A model generated the notes under the pieces. It had not been told where the DNA came from. It searched no databases and saw only the letters and a program-made list of their open reading frames with translations. From Pseudomonas sp. (GTDB taxonomy: Bacteria; Pseudomonadota; Gammaproteobacteria; Pseudomonadales; Pseudomonadaceae): a stretch of DNA of 37,004 bases. The stretch lies in the NCBI RefSeq assembly GCF_030150285.1, contig NZ_JASLGE010000111.1, forward strand, positions 1 through 37,004, read 5' to 3'. The translations under genes were made by a program, and so were the position numbers. Of the stretch, positions 14,049 through 23,023 are shown in pieces. Each line of letters starts with the position of its first letter. Within the stretch, counting starts at the first letter, position 1.

Positions 14049-17000
14049 ATGGCCGACGTAGGGAGGCTCTCAGCCGCGCTCACGATCGACGGAGCCGAGC
14101 AGTTCCAGGCGAAGCTTGCGAGCGTCGGCAAAACGTTCACCGATGCGGGGAACAAGGGCCGATCGTTCGGGCAGGCTGGCGCTGAAGCTTTCAAGGTCGC
14201 CGCCGGCGCTACTACGGCGCTCGCTACGGCCGCGGGCGCATACCTGACGGTGCTCACCAAAACGGGTGTGCAGTACAACTCGCTTCAGCAGAATTCGCGG
14301 GCTGCACTGTCGGTCATGCTCGGCGGCGCGGAAAAAGCGAACGCGCAGATGGATAAGCTCGACGCGTTCGCCCGCAACAGCCCGTTTTCGAAGAGCGTGT
14401 TCATCGACGCGCAGCAGCAGCTACTCGGCTTCGGTGTGGAGGCGCAGAAGGTCATTCCGTACATGGACGCGTTGCAAAACGCGGTCGCGGCGACGGGCGG
14501 CGGTAACGCGCAGCTCGACGGCCTTGTGCAGATCATGGCGAAGATTCAGAGCTCTGCGAAGATCACCGCCGTAGACCTGATGCAGTTCGGCAACCGAGGC
14601 GTTGACGCGGCCGCGCTGATCGGCTCGCAAATGGGCAAGACCGCCGCGCAGATTCGTGAGGAAATCACGAACGGCACGCTCGACGCAACGGTGGCGCTCG
14701 ATGCGCTCGCCGCGGGCATGCAGACGAAGTTTGGCGGCACGACCGAGCTGGTTAAGCAGCAGTGGTCGGGCGCGGTTGATCGTGTGATCGCCGCGAACCG
14801 TGATCTTGGTGCGGCGATCGCTGAACCTTTCGTGTCGAAGAACGGCGGCGGTATGGCCGTCACGTGGGGTAATCAGGTCGCCGATGTACTGCGCGCGATC
14901 GAGCGCCAGGCCACACCCGTTATGGGCGTGCTGACACGCATGGGCCAGCCCCTGTTCGATGGGCTCACAGCGAGCCTGGACAAAGCGGCGGCGAGCATCA
15001 ACCGGTTCAATCCTGAGCGCGTTTCGGACGGCTTGGAGAAGATGAAGGGCCACGCGCCGGGCATCGCCGCGCTTGCTGGTGCGGTGCTCGCTGTCGGTGC
15101 GAGCGTTGGCCCACTCGGGCAGATGTTCAAGGTTCTAGGTGTCACGGTTAACCCAGTGGTTGCGGCGTTCGCTGGCCTGGTTGCCGCGTCACCCGAGCTT
15201 CGGAGCGCGATGGGCGATCTGCTCGCCGCCGGGCAGCCGCTCGTGCCGCTGCTCGGTGAGGTCGCGGCGCTCGCATCGGGCGCACTGTCGGCCGCGCTGC
15301 CAGTGGTCGCTGACGGAATTAGCCTCGTGGCTAAGGTCGCGACCCCGCTGGTCGATATTCTCGCGAAGATTCCGGCACCTGTGCTGCTGAGCGTCACCGC
15401 TTTCTTGGGGTTGCAGCGCGCCCTCGGGCCGCTGAACGGCGCGCTCACCGCGGCCGGTACCGCGATGAAGGTATTCGGTGAGCGGGCAGCGGTGCAGGCC
15501 GCCCTCGGCGGCACGTCGGCGGGGGTCGGCGCGCTGTCGGCGGCGAGCATGTCGGCGAAGGGCGCAGTTGCCGGGCTCGGAAACGCGTTGAAAGCCGCAT
15601 TCGTGACGAACCCGGCAGGGCTCGCAATCGCCGCGGTTTCGGGTGCGGTCGCTTTGTGGGCTGGCGCGAACGCTGAGGCTGAGAAAAAGGTCAAGGAGCA
15701 CAACGATCGCGTGATGACGCTGAAGGGCACCATGTCCGACAGTACGGGCGCTATCACCGAGGCTACGGCGGCGCAGGTCGCCGCGAACCTCGAACAGACG
15801 CGCGCCGGTCAGCTCGCCGCTGAAATGGGCATCAAAATGTCCGACGTGCAAAAAGCGGTGCTGGGTAACGCGAAGTCGCAAGAGCTTATCTCGCAGCAGA
15901 TGACCGAGCATTGGGAAGAGAACGCGGTCACGCTCGACAAGTCGAACGATGCGCTCAACACGTGGTCGGCGACGGCGACGAACGCGCGCAATCGTCAGCG
16001 GGAGCTTTCCGAAATCGTCGCGGAGCAGACCGCAGCGATCGAGGATGCGAAGCAGGCGAAGGCTGACATGATTCGCATCGAGCGGGAGAACAACGCCGCA
16101 ATGAGCGAGGGTGAGCGGGCGCAACGCCGGTTCGCCGACGCTTTGGACGTGGCGCGCGACAGCACCGCCGATTTGGCTACGCGAGTGAGTGCGCTTCGCC
16201 AGGCGCTAGACGAGCTGCGCGGCGGCTCGATCACCGCTGAGGAAGCGACGAAGCGGTTCAACGCCGCGAATCTCGATCTCGCGGAGGGGCTCGCGCAGAC
16301 CGGTGAGAACGGCGAGAAGCTATGGCAGGCGACGCTCAACGGGGCTGGCGCGATCGACACGAGCACGCGGGCGGGTATCGCTTTCTCCGACACCATGAGC
16401 TCGATGCGCGACCGGCTGCTAGAAGCGGCTATCGTCGCGTCTGATTCGGCGATGAAGAATAACGACCTTGAAGGCGCGATTGCGGCGGCTACGGCGGCTG
16501 CGAAGGGCCAACAGGATTCGATGCGCGCGACGATGGAAGCCGCTGGCTTAGAGCAAGGGCAGATCGACGCGCTTATCGATTCGATGGGTTCGGTTCCCGA
16601 GGTTGTCGCCACGGCGCTCACCACCGAGGGGTACAGCATCGTTGACGCGCAGCTTATCGGCCTGATAGCCGAGCTTGACACGCTGGAAGAGGGCGCGGTG
16701 ATCACGGTCACCGAGCCCATGTCGCCAGTCGTGAAAAAGCGGTTGCAAGACCTCGGGTACGAAGTGAAAACGATGCCCGATAAGACGATCACGATTCGCA
16801 GCACGGGCGAAGACAACATTCGCCGCGTCATTAGCGAGCTCACCGCCCCGTCTAGCAAGACAATCACGCTGCTGTATGGCGTGGGGAACGAACCGCAACT
16901 TGGGCCGCTGAAAGCGCCCGGGAAGATGAACGGCGGCATGGAATCCGGCCCCGTGCAGGCGTTCAACAACGGCGGCCTACCTTCGGGGTACTACAGTGCA

Positions 17001-17330
17001 CCGGCTGGACGGCCGGCGCTGTACAAGTTCGCAGAGCAGAATCTGCCCTGGGAAGTTTTCATCAGCCCGCAACCCGGGAAGGAACGCGAGAACGCCGGGT
17101 ACGCGCTTGACGCGTTGCAACGGCTCGGGTTCCCATCGGTGCCGATTAGTGCGCTCGGCGGCTCGCCGGGGGCAATACAGCGGGCCGGCGGTTCGCTGCC
17201 TATGGCGATGGTCGATAGCGCGGCGGCATCTGCGCGGCCTGTCGGCGACATCAAAATCTATGGGCATCGCGGCATGGATATTGACGCGATCGCGGACGCG
17301 GTTTACGGGATCATTTCGGGGAGGATGTGA
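14049..17330 (+). CDS. Tape measure protein
   Basis: This 1093-residue protein is the longest in the window and sets tail length, about 160 nm if 1.5 Å per residue holds. The start at 14049 follows AAGGAG. The N-terminus (GRLSAALTIDGAEQFQAKL, then FMD-like repeats) is followed by the TMP motif region (FGQAGAEAFKVAAGATTALA and YMDALQNAVAATGGGNAQLD), then Gly/Ala/Val hydrophobic stretches (residues about 330-560) likely to insert in the host membrane, and a long charged helical part. No obvious muralytic domain is visible. The last 100 residues are Gly/Pro rich. Confidence 0.92.
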   Translation: MADVGRLSAALTIDGAEQFQAKLASVGKTFTDAGNKGRSFGQAGAEAFKVAAGATTALATAAGAYLTVLTKTGVQYNSLQQNSRAALSVMLGGAEKANAQMDKLDAFARNSPFSKSVFIDAQQQLLGFGVEAQKVIPYMDALQNAVAATGGGNAQLDGLVQIMAKIQSSAKITAVDLMQFGNRGVDAAALIGSQMGKTAAQIREEITNGTLDATVALDALAAGMQTKFGGTTELVKQQWSGAVDRVIAANRDLGAAIAEPFVSKNGGGMAVTWGNQVADVLRAIERQATPVMGVLTRMGQPLFDGLTASLDKAAASINRFNPERVSDGLEKMKGHAPGIAALAGAVLAVGASVGPLGQMFKVLGVTVNPVVAAFAGLVAASPELRSAMGDLLAAGQPLVPLLGEVAALASGALSAALPVVADGISLVAKVATPLVDILAKIPAPVLLSVTAFLGLQRALGPLNGALTAAGTAMKVFGERAAVQAALGGTSAGVGALSAASMSAKGAVAGLGNALKAAFVTNPAGLAIAAVSGAVALWAGANAEAEKKVKEHNDRVMTLKGTMSDSTGAITEATAAQVAANLEQTRAGQLAAEMGIKMSDVQKAVLGNAKSQELISQQMTEHWEENAVTLDKSNDALNTWSATATNARNRQRELSEIVAEQTAAIEDAKQAKADMIRIERENNAAMSEGERAQRRFADALDVARDSTADLATRVSALRQALDELRGGSITAEEATKRFNAANLDLAEGLAQTGENGEKLWQATLNGAGAIDTSTRAGIAFSDTMSSMRDRLLEAAIVASDSAMKNNDLEGAIAAATAAAKGQQDSMRATMEAAGLEQGQIDALIDSMGSVPEVVATALTTEGYSIVDAQLIGLIAELDTLEEGAVITVTEPMSPVVKKRLQDLGYEVKTMPDKTITIRSTGEDNIRRVISELTAPSSKTITLLYGVGNEPQLGPLKAPGKMNGGMESGPVQAFNNGGLPSGYYSAPAGRPALYKFAEQNLPWEVFISPQPGKERENAGYALDALQRLGFPSVPISALGGSPGAIQRAGGSLPMAMVDSAAASARPVGDIKIYGHRGMDIDAIADAVYGIISGRM

Positions 17331-17331
17331 C

Positions 17332-18177
17332 GTGCTAATTCTTGTCGAATTGCCAGGGCTCACGCTGTCGAACCAGCGCACCGACCCAACGGCACCTTTC
17401 CTGCGTGATCTGGTGAACTGGCACGATGCCCCATCGACTGAGCGCAAGTCTGAGCAGCGGGAACGCGGCTACGGCCTGTACTCGGATGATGACCCCGCCG
17501 AGGGCGGCCGGTTCCCGATCGTGCACGGGCGAATGACGCTCGGCAACGCGGGTGACGAGTGGGTGATGCGGCGTCAAGTGATGGCGCTGAAGAACCTGCG
17601 AGATTTCGAGATTCGTGTCACCGACCCGAGCGGCGTGTGGCGCGGCATCGTGAACATTTCGGGCGCGATAGCGTTCGATCTACACGATGACGGTTGGGCC
17701 GATTTCGAAATTCCGCTCGAAATGGCCGACCCTCGCAAGTACGGCGAGCGGCGCATTAGCTCGACCGGTGTCCCCACCGATGGTGAGGGTATCCCCGATC
17801 CGATCGACGACCCGGTGAGCGAGGGAGAGCCAGGCAACCTGGGGCGCGTCATCGCCGTGAATGACGGTGACGCGCCTATGGAGCCCATCACGCGCGTGTC
17901 TGGTGGGCTCTCTGAAGGGTTCGAGATTCGCTGCCTCGAAACCGGGCATGTCGTGCGCGTCACGCGGCCCGTGCTACCCGGCTCGGTCATCACGATCGAC
18001 CACGGCGCGGGCGAGGTGTGGATAGACGGGCAATCGATCCTCTCGGCATCGTACGTGCCCGTAGCCGAATGGTTCCAAATCGGGCCAGGCGAGACTTGCA
18101 CGATTCAGTGGCTGCCGCTTGGCACGGTGGAGGGCTCACCGACGCTCACTGTCGAATATTCGGAGGCATCGTGGTAG
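17332..18177 (+). CDS. Distal tail protein
   Basis: A GTG at 17332 behind GGGGAGG gives 281 residues, though the frame is open further upstream inside the tape measure gene. The N-terminal half (GRMTLGNAGDEWVMRRQVMA, GIVNISGAIAFDLHDDGWAD) resembles the ring-forming domain of distal tail proteins, with the usual beta-rich C-terminal half. It connects the tube to the fibre assembly and directly follows the tape measure as in most siphoviruses. The stop overlaps the next gene by 7 bases. Confidence 0.8.
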   Translation: MLILVELPGLTLSNQRTDPTAPFLRDLVNWHDAPSTERKSEQRERGYGLYSDDDPAEGGRFPIVHGRMTLGNAGDEWVMRRQVMALKNLRDFEIRVTDPSGVWRGIVNISGAIAFDLHDDGWADFEIPLEMADPRKYGERRISSTGVPTDGEGIPDPIDDPVSEGEPGNLGRVIAVNDGDAPMEPITRVSGGLSEGFEIRCLETGHVVRVTRPVLPGSVITIDHGAGEVWIDGQSILSASYVPVAEWFQIGPGETCTIQWLPLGTVEGSPTLTVEYSEASW

Positions 18178-19325
18178 TAAAAGCGCAGGTCGCCGACCTT
18201 GTGACCGGCGACCGAATCCAGACGCTCCCGGCATCTAACGTGCGGTGGGAGAAACGAATTCTCTCACCCGAGGCGATGCGGGTAGAAGTCACGATGAAGC
18301 CGCGCGCGCACCAGATGCTCGACATTCGCAACATCACCAATGAGGTGAAGTCGGCGCTTGTCGTGTCTGACGGCGGCTCGGTGATCGGGGCGGGGCCGAT
18401 CTGGGGTCGGGAGTACGCCGACGATTCGCGGCGGTGGACGGGCGAAGCGGAGGGCGTGTGGTCGCTGCTCAACCGGCGGTTCATCCTCCCACCGCACGTC
18501 ACGGCCGATAATTTGCTAATCGCGTCGGGCGACGACGAGGGCGAACCCAACCCTGACGTGGCTACGAAGTTCGTGCAGAAGTCGTGGCCACAGATCGTGC
18601 GTGGCATCATCGAGCAGTCCATGAGCCGCGAGGGCGGCGAATTGCCGTTCATATTCGGCGATGACGGCGTGGGGGCTCACGACAAGTCGTATGACGCATC
18701 GAGCTTTAAGACCGTGGGCGAGGCGCTGGAAGACCTGACACGCCTCGTGAACGGCCCCGAAATTTCGTTCGTGCCGCAACTGGTCGATAACCGGTTGCGG
18801 TGGCTGGTGCGCGTCGGCGACGATGACCAGCGCGAGCTATCGTCACCGAATGTGCACAAGTTCGATTTCACGCCGCGTAATGCGGCGGTGCGCAGGTTGC
18901 GGGTGCGATCTTCGGGCCGCGATCTTGCTTCGGAGACGTGGGGCACGGGCGGTAGGCAGGCAGCGAAGGCACTGTTCGCGCGAGCGTTTAAGCCTGATCT
19001 GCTCGCCGCCGGCTACCCGCGCATGGAATCGGTTTCGTCTGCGCACTCGACGGTGCTAGAGCAGCCGACCTTGCAGGATTACACCGAGCAAGACGTAGAG
19101 CTCGCGTCGGCCCCGTTCGAGTGGTGGTCATGGCAAACCGACTCGAGCCGATCGCCGGTGCTGTCTGATTTGCAGGTTGGCGACTACTGCCAGGTTCATC
19201 TACGCGATAATCCGTATCTCCCCGACTCGCCGCCTGGTGGGATCATGCGACGCATCGTGTCGCTGTCGGGCGATTCGTCATCGCCGTGGGTGAACGTTGT
19301 CACAGACGAGGTGAGCACATGGTGA
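18171..19325 (+). CDS. Minor tail protein, ReqiPepy6 gp37-like
   Basis: A GTG at 18171 gives 384 residues; GGAGG lies 4 bases upstream, a short spacing. The sequence has the order seen in the actinophage gp37-like tail family: a beta-rich start with WEKRILSPEAMRVEV, then a WSLLNRRFILPP region, then the DYTEQDVELASAPFEWW segment and a final beta strand. These proteins form the base of the tail tip next to the distal tail protein. Overlaps the next gene by 7 bases. Confidence 0.75.
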   Translation: MVVKAQVADLVTGDRIQTLPASNVRWEKRILSPEAMRVEVTMKPRAHQMLDIRNITNEVKSALVVSDGGSVIGAGPIWGREYADDSRRWTGEAEGVWSLLNRRFILPPHVTADNLLIASGDDEGEPNPDVATKFVQKSWPQIVRGIIEQSMSREGGELPFIFGDDGVGAHDKSYDASSFKTVGEALEDLTRLVNGPEISFVPQLVDNRLRWLVRVGDDDQRELSSPNVHKFDFTPRNAAVRRLRVRSSGRDLASETWGTGGRQAAKALFARAFKPDLLAAGYPRMESVSSAHSTVLEQPTLQDYTEQDVELASAPFEWWSWQTDSSRSPVLSDLQVGDYCQVHLRDNPYLPDSPPGGIMRRIVSLSGDSSSPWVNVVTDEVSTW

Positions 19326-20044
19326 CGAGAGTTCCCGAGTCGGAGGAATTCGGCCGCACGAAGGCGACGGAGCAGCGCACCGAGCGCAACGTGCGCGATT
19401 TGCAGCGCACGGACGGCGCGCAGTACGCGCGAGCAATCGAAAAGTTCAAGTCGTTGATGGAGAATCTCGATGTGACCGTGCGCGGGCACGTCGAAGCTAT
19501 CTCGTACACAAAGCAGCAGATCGACGCGCAGAACGCCGCGATACTCGCACGGAACTGGCCACTCAATCAGGTGTCGGGCGTGCTGGCCGCCGGCAACGGC
19601 GGCACGGGCTCGACCAACGCCTACTACCAGGACTTGGCGACCACGGATCGCCGGGCCGCATGGGTCGGCGTGAACGGGCTGCTCGGCTTCGCGCTCTCAA
19701 CTTTCCGCAAGAAACGGCACGTTCAGGAAGCCCGCATTCCCGTGCGCGCATGGCTCGGCCTCCCCGTGCAGGCATTCCAATACCGCGGCGACGGCGGCGA
19801 AACCTCAGGTTTCGATCTGGGATTCATCGCCGAAGACGTAGCAGACCTAGGGCTCGAACCGTGGGTATACCGCGACGAGCAAGGCCAAGTCGAAGGGCTC
19901 GCGTACGAACGGCTGAAGTTCGTGCATCACGAGGCGCTGCGCATGCACGAGCACGAGCTGCACGAGCTGCGCGAGCAGGTCGCAAGCCTCGAATCTGACG
20001 TTCAAAAACTGATGGCGCTTGTCGCGCCAGGGAAGGGGGAGTGA
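19319..20044 (+). CDS. Tail fibre/spike protein with S74-type self-cleaving chaperone
   Basis: This 241-residue protein starts at ATGGTGA overlapping the upstream stop. Residues 1-75 are a charged coiled-coil stalk, 80-120 a Gly/Asn-rich region. From residue 127 the pattern STFRKK fits the Ser and Lys positions of the S-x-x-R-x-K motif of intramolecular chaperones (S127, K132), followed by LGFIAEDVADLGLEP (168-182) and a long heptad-rich end (HEALRMHEHELHELREQVAS). Such domains trimerise the fibre and then cleave at the Ser. Asp normally found after the Ser is Thr here. Unusually short for such a fibre. Confidence 0.65.
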   Translation: MVTRVPESEEFGRTKATEQRTERNVRDLQRTDGAQYARAIEKFKSLMENLDVTVRGHVEAISYTKQQIDAQNAAILARNWPLNQVSGVLAAGNGGTGSTNAYYQDLATTDRRAAWVGVNGLLGFALSTFRKKRHVQEARIPVRAWLGLPVQAFQYRGDGGETSGFDLGFIAEDVADLGLEPWVYRDEQGQVEGLAYERLKFVHHEALRMHEHELHELREQVASLESDVQKLMALVAPGKGE

Positions 20045-21021
20045 TGCTCATTCAGGGTTTCCCAGGAAGTGACAAATCTACATCGCTCGCAGCGGTTCGC
20101 CGCGATCTAGAGGGCGCGGTAGCTCGCGACACGAGCGGGAAGATCAGGGCTGGCGTGTTTCCGGCGCACGATGGCGAGTTGGTCGCCAGGCGGGCAGATA
20201 TGACGCTCGACGTGCTCGACTTTCGGGCGGTGCTCGACAAGCGGGGAGCGTGCTTTGTTGCGAACGAAGGTGTCACGCGGTCGCCGCAGTTCGCTGCGCC
20301 GCCGACCACGAATAGGCGCATCGATTTGCTGTATCTCACGCAGGAAATCAGCACTATCGACGGGGGCACTACGCAGCCCGTATTGAGGATTCGTGCTGGT
20401 GATCCTTCGCCAACGCCGATCCGCCCGACGCTTCCCGCTGATGATGCTGACGCGCTGCCGCTGTACGCGGTCGAAATCCCGGCCGGCACTACGTCGATGA
20501 ACTCGGCAGGTGTTATCCTCACGCCGCTATTCCCGTACACCGCAATGGCCGGTGGCGTGGTGTGGGTGCGAAACCTTGTGGAGCTCGCGGCGTGGGCTGG
20601 CATCGAGGGCTCGCACGCTCATGTGCTGTCAGAGAAGAGCACCCGCACTCGACTAAACGGTACGTGGGGGTTCGGGCTCGCAACCGCCGAACCAATCATG
20701 ACGGCAGGTTGGCAAGTCGCCGTTGGGCTCGGGTACGACAACAAGATTTATCGCGACAGTAGCGGGCTCTGCACGATGAACACACTTCTGCACGCGTTGA
20801 CTGGTGGTATTGACTCGATCTTCACCGCACCTCCTGGATTCAGGCCAGCCACGCACGTTTTCATCGGCGAGTCGCGGTCGGTGAAAACCGGCTCAAACTT
20901 GACCGGCTCAATCCGAATGGGAGATGACGGGCGAGCCAGCATGCCAGCCGGCTATTACTCTGGTTCGTCTACTGCCGACGCGTATTACCCGGTTTCGCTG
21001 ATGTGGCGAGCCAAATCATGA
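20044..21021 (+). CDS. Minor tail protein, likely receptor-binding tip component
   Basis: This 325-residue protein starts at ATG 20044 (GTG 20041 is also possible) behind AAGGGGGAG. The N-terminus (AGVFPAHDGELVARRADMTL) is of the kind found at the start of baseplate or fibre proteins; the C-terminal part from about residue 150 is beta-rich, Gly/Thr/Ser-rich and aromatic (HALTGGIDSIFTAPPGFRPA, then AGYYSGSSTADAYY), as in receptor-binding heads. It is the last tail gene before the lysis cassette. Receptor binding is inferred. Confidence 0.7.
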   Translation: MLIQGFPGSDKSTSLAAVRRDLEGAVARDTSGKIRAGVFPAHDGELVARRADMTLDVLDFRAVLDKRGACFVANEGVTRSPQFAAPPTTNRRIDLLYLTQEISTIDGGTTQPVLRIRAGDPSPTPIRPTLPADDADALPLYAVEIPAGTTSMNSAGVILTPLFPYTAMAGGVVWVRNLVELAAWAGIEGSHAHVLSEKSTRTRLNGTWGFGLATAEPIMTAGWQVAVGLGYDNKIYRDSSGLCTMNTLLHALTGGIDSIFTAPPGFRPATHVFIGESRSVKTGSNLTGSIRMGDDGRASMPAGYYSGSSTADAYYPVSLMWRAKS

Positions 21022-21037
21022 CACTAAGGAGGAAGCT

Positions 21038-21739
21038 GTGAGCTACACGCAGCTAGTCGCGCCTGGCCTTGACGCGCTCGACGGGTTCGGGTGGTGCCTC
21101 AGGCAGACGCAATCGACATTCGGCGCACCGGTCGCGTTCGATAACGCGAGGCAGGGCTGGGACGGACAGCAGGGGCGGCACTTTGGCGAGCTGCCGCCCC
21201 TTGGTATCGCCGCACCGATCTGGCTTGACCACTACGGCACGTACGGCAGGCCGCCGAGATACGGCAACTGGGGGCATGTTTGCACCCGGCTCGCTGATGG
21301 GCGGGTGCTCACTTCGCCGCTGCTGAATAGCCAGCTCATTCGCTGGGATGCCAGCAAGGGCGAAATGGTCGGTCGTGGTATCTACCCGAGCGTAGACGCT
21401 TTGATGCGCGACCTGGGGGGTAGCCCAAAGCTGCTCGGCTGGTCGGAATTTATGAACGGCCGCCGCATCGTCAAGCCAGGAAGCACCACACCAAATATGC
21501 CCTTGATGGGGCAGGAAGAAGAGGAAGACATGAGCGCTGTGTACGTTCAGGACAAGGCCACGAACGGGCAGGGGTCGATTTATCGACTGCTCGCAGACGG
21601 CCGTAAGCGGCTGATTCACAAGGCCGAGTGGAATGCGATCCGGGCGCAGGAAAGCGCCGCATCGTCGGCCGGCTACCCGGCCCCGGTGATCGTTGGGCAG
21701 GTGACCGCGGCAGACCTCAAGGCAATCCCGAATGTCTAG
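21038..21739 (+). CDS. Endolysin, putative Cys/His (CHAP or NlpC/P60-like) hydrolase
   Basis: A GTG start follows AAGGAGG (21027-21033) and gives 233 residues. Cys20 (FGWCLRQ) at the head of the first helix and His80 in NWGHV on a following strand give the Cys/His layout of CHAP and NlpC/P60 peptidoglycan hydrolases. Residues about 1-140 are the catalytic part (with IWLDHYGTYGR before the His). After an acidic linker (EEEED), residues about 165-233 form a small separate domain rich in aromatics and charge, perhaps for cell-wall binding. Placement before membrane proteins supports a lysis role. Confidence 0.75.
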   Translation: MSYTQLVAPGLDALDGFGWCLRQTQSTFGAPVAFDNARQGWDGQQGRHFGELPPLGIAAPIWLDHYGTYGRPPRYGNWGHVCTRLADGRVLTSPLLNSQLIRWDASKGEMVGRGIYPSVDALMRDLGGSPKLLGWSEFMNGRRIVKPGSTTPNMPLMGQEEEEDMSAVYVQDKATNGQGSIYRLLADGRKRLIHKAEWNAIRAQESAASSAGYPAPVIVGQVTAADLKAIPNV

Positions 21740-22184
21740 CAGCATTCGCCTGGAAGCTCACCGCGTGCGGGCCTGGTTCCGCACGTGGTGGCTGAAGGTT
21801 CCGCGGCCGCGCGAGCTGTCGGTGGCTTTCACGCTGCTGTACGGGGTCGCGCTCGGTACCGGTTTGGTGACGCTCGCCGCACCGCCGGTGTCGCTGTCGC
21901 GCGAGGTCGGCGGGCCGCAGGTTATGGCATCGGTTGGGCTGCTGCTCACGGCGGGCGCGCTCGCGGCGATGCTCGGCGGCGCGTGCGAGCACTGGAAGCT
22001 CGAGCGCATCGGCCTGTGGTTGATGGGGTGCGCGCTCACCATCTACGGCGCTATCGTGCTATCGCTGCACTTCACCGAGTCGGGGTCGCGACTTACTCAG
22101 CTTGGCGTTGTCGCGATGGCGCTTATCGCTTTCCTTGTCCGTTTTTTGATGATTTGGCGGTTCACATACCGGCCGAGGGGGTAG
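21732..22184 (+). CDS. Four-span membrane protein in the lysis cassette
   Basis: This 150-residue protein overlaps the endolysin stop by 8 bases. Hydrophobic segments lie at about residues 29-50, 63-84, 93-113 and 121-143, with a basic N-terminus (RVRAWFRTWWLKVPRPREL) on the cytoplasmic side. The four-span topology is not that of the usual short holins, yet the gene is coupled to the endolysin. It may be a holin, an antiholin or a membrane partner for lysis. Confidence 0.7.
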   Translation: MSSSIRLEAHRVRAWFRTWWLKVPRPRELSVAFTLLYGVALGTGLVTLAAPPVSLSREVGGPQVMASVGLLLTAGALAAMLGGACEHWKLERIGLWLMGCALTIYGAIVLSLHFTESGSRLTQLGVVAMALIAFLVRFLMIWRFTYRPRG

Positions 22185-22188
22185 GCGC

Positions 22189-22458
22189 GTGGATTGGGTG
22201 CCGATTGCTGTAGCTGTCGCCGGCGGCGCGACTATCCCGAAGCTGATCGACGTTATCGCGGCCGCTGTCACTACGGCTGGCCGGGAGCGGCGGGGCGAGG
22301 TTGACCGACTCGCGAAGCAGTTGCGCGACTCGCAGCGGCGTGAGCACATGCTGCTGTTGTGGGCTCGCAGGCTTGAACTGCTCGCGGTGCGACTCGGTGC
22401 GCGACCGGAGGAAATGCCGGTTTTGGACTACGGAAATTCACGCGAAGGGGGTGAATAG
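22189..22458 (+). CDS. Small protein with N-terminal hydrophobic helix, lysis cassette
   Basis: A GTG at 22189 gives 89 residues. Residues about 3-30 form a moderately hydrophobic helix (WVPIAVAVAGGATIPKLIDV), and the rest is a charged amphipathic helix with many Arg and Glu (AGRERRGEVDRLAKQLRDSQ). The form recalls spanin-like or antiholin proteins with one membrane anchor and a coiled coil, but no signature confirms it. It sits between two membrane proteins of the lysis group and is closely spaced to both. Confidence 0.55.
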   Translation: MDWVPIAVAVAGGATIPKLIDVIAAAVTTAGRERRGEVDRLAKQLRDSQRREHMLLLWARRLELLAVRLGARPEEMPVLDYGNSREGGE

Positions 22459-22460
22459 AT

Positions 22461-22754
22461 TTGGCGAAGCATGCACGTACTGACGCGGTGCAGCGCACGA
22501 AGCGCACGGCGGTCGCTGTGGTGCTCGGCGCGCTCGTGGTACTCGTGGGCGTACTGCCCGAGGTGCTCACGATCCTTGCTGACGAGCTCGGCGGCGTGGT
22601 GCCTGAGCATTTGCGGTTGTGGCTGCTCGGCGCTGCTGCTGCGGTTGCTGCGGTGTCTACCGCTGTGACGAAGATCATGGGCCTAGCTGGTGTTGACCGG
22701 CTGCTGTCGTTGGTCGGGCTCGGGAAAGCTCCTGATAGCCCAGAAGTTGTTTGA
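22461..22754 (+). CDS. Holin (two-span)
   Basis: A TTG start at 22461 behind AAGGGGG gives 97 residues. Two hydrophobic helices lie at about residues 16-40 and 51-70, with a basic N-terminus and a short polar C-terminal tail. The size, topology and place at the end of the endolysin group fit a holin that opens the inner membrane. It is the last gene of the late operon, followed at once by a strong terminator. TTG starts are rare and could keep its amount low. Confidence 0.7.
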   Translation: MAKHARTDAVQRTKRTAVAVVLGALVVLVGVLPEVLTILADELGGVVPEHLRLWLLGAAAAVAAVSTAVTKIMGLAGVDRLLSLVGLGKAPDSPEVV

Positions 22755-22760
22755 TATGCA

Positions 22761-22803
22761 GAACGCCCCGCACGTTGCGAGTTATCGCGCGTGCGGGGCG
22801 TTC
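22761..22803. terminator. Terminator at the end of the late operon
   Basis: A perfect 13-base inverted repeat, GAACGCCCCGCAC (22761-22773) with GTGCGGGGCGTTC (22791-22803), plus an inner G-C pair, forms the strongest stem in the late region. No T-tract follows on the plus strand. It lies between convergent transcripts, the holin end at 22754 and the minus gene ending at 22823, so it probably stops both. Confidence 0.75.
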
Positions 22804-22822
22804 CTGTGCGTGGGAGAGGTTG

Positions 22823-23023
22823 TTACTCGAGTGGGGCCAGTCTCCCGGTGCCGTAGTGGACGATATGCGAGCCCGGCGCGGCGGCGGCGAGCATCTGCGC
22901 GGTGTGCAGCCACAAAGCGACGTACACGCGGCGGCCGGGACGCACCACGAGGTAAGCGGGCGCGCCTTGCTTGTCCCGTGCTCGCGCTATCTCGATCGCG
23001 TGGGCGAAATCTTCGGCGCTCAT
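22823..23023 (-). CDS. Small protein of unknown function, end of second minus island
   Basis: This 66-residue protein has an ATG at 23023 overlapping the upstream stop by 4 bases. It has a helical N-terminus (EDFAHAIEIARARDKQGAP) followed by a short beta-like stretch (AYLVVRPGRRVYVALW) and a His-containing end. There is no membrane span or Cys. Last gene of the island, 20 bases before the terminator. No family recognised. Confidence 0.55.
   Translation of the reverse strand: MSAEDFAHAIEIARARDKQGAPAYLVVRPGRRVYVALWLHTAQMLAAAAPGSHIVHYGTGRLAPLE

Noticed and set aside
14873..16969. Long minus-strand ORFs under the tape measure gene
   Set aside because: They are mirror frames of a GC-rich tape measure gene with no start signals or partner genes.
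16996..17331. N-terminal extension of the distal tail protein into the tape measure gene
   Set aside because: The frame is open, but the ribosome site GGGGAGG and the GTG at 17332 mark the natural start after the tape measure stop.
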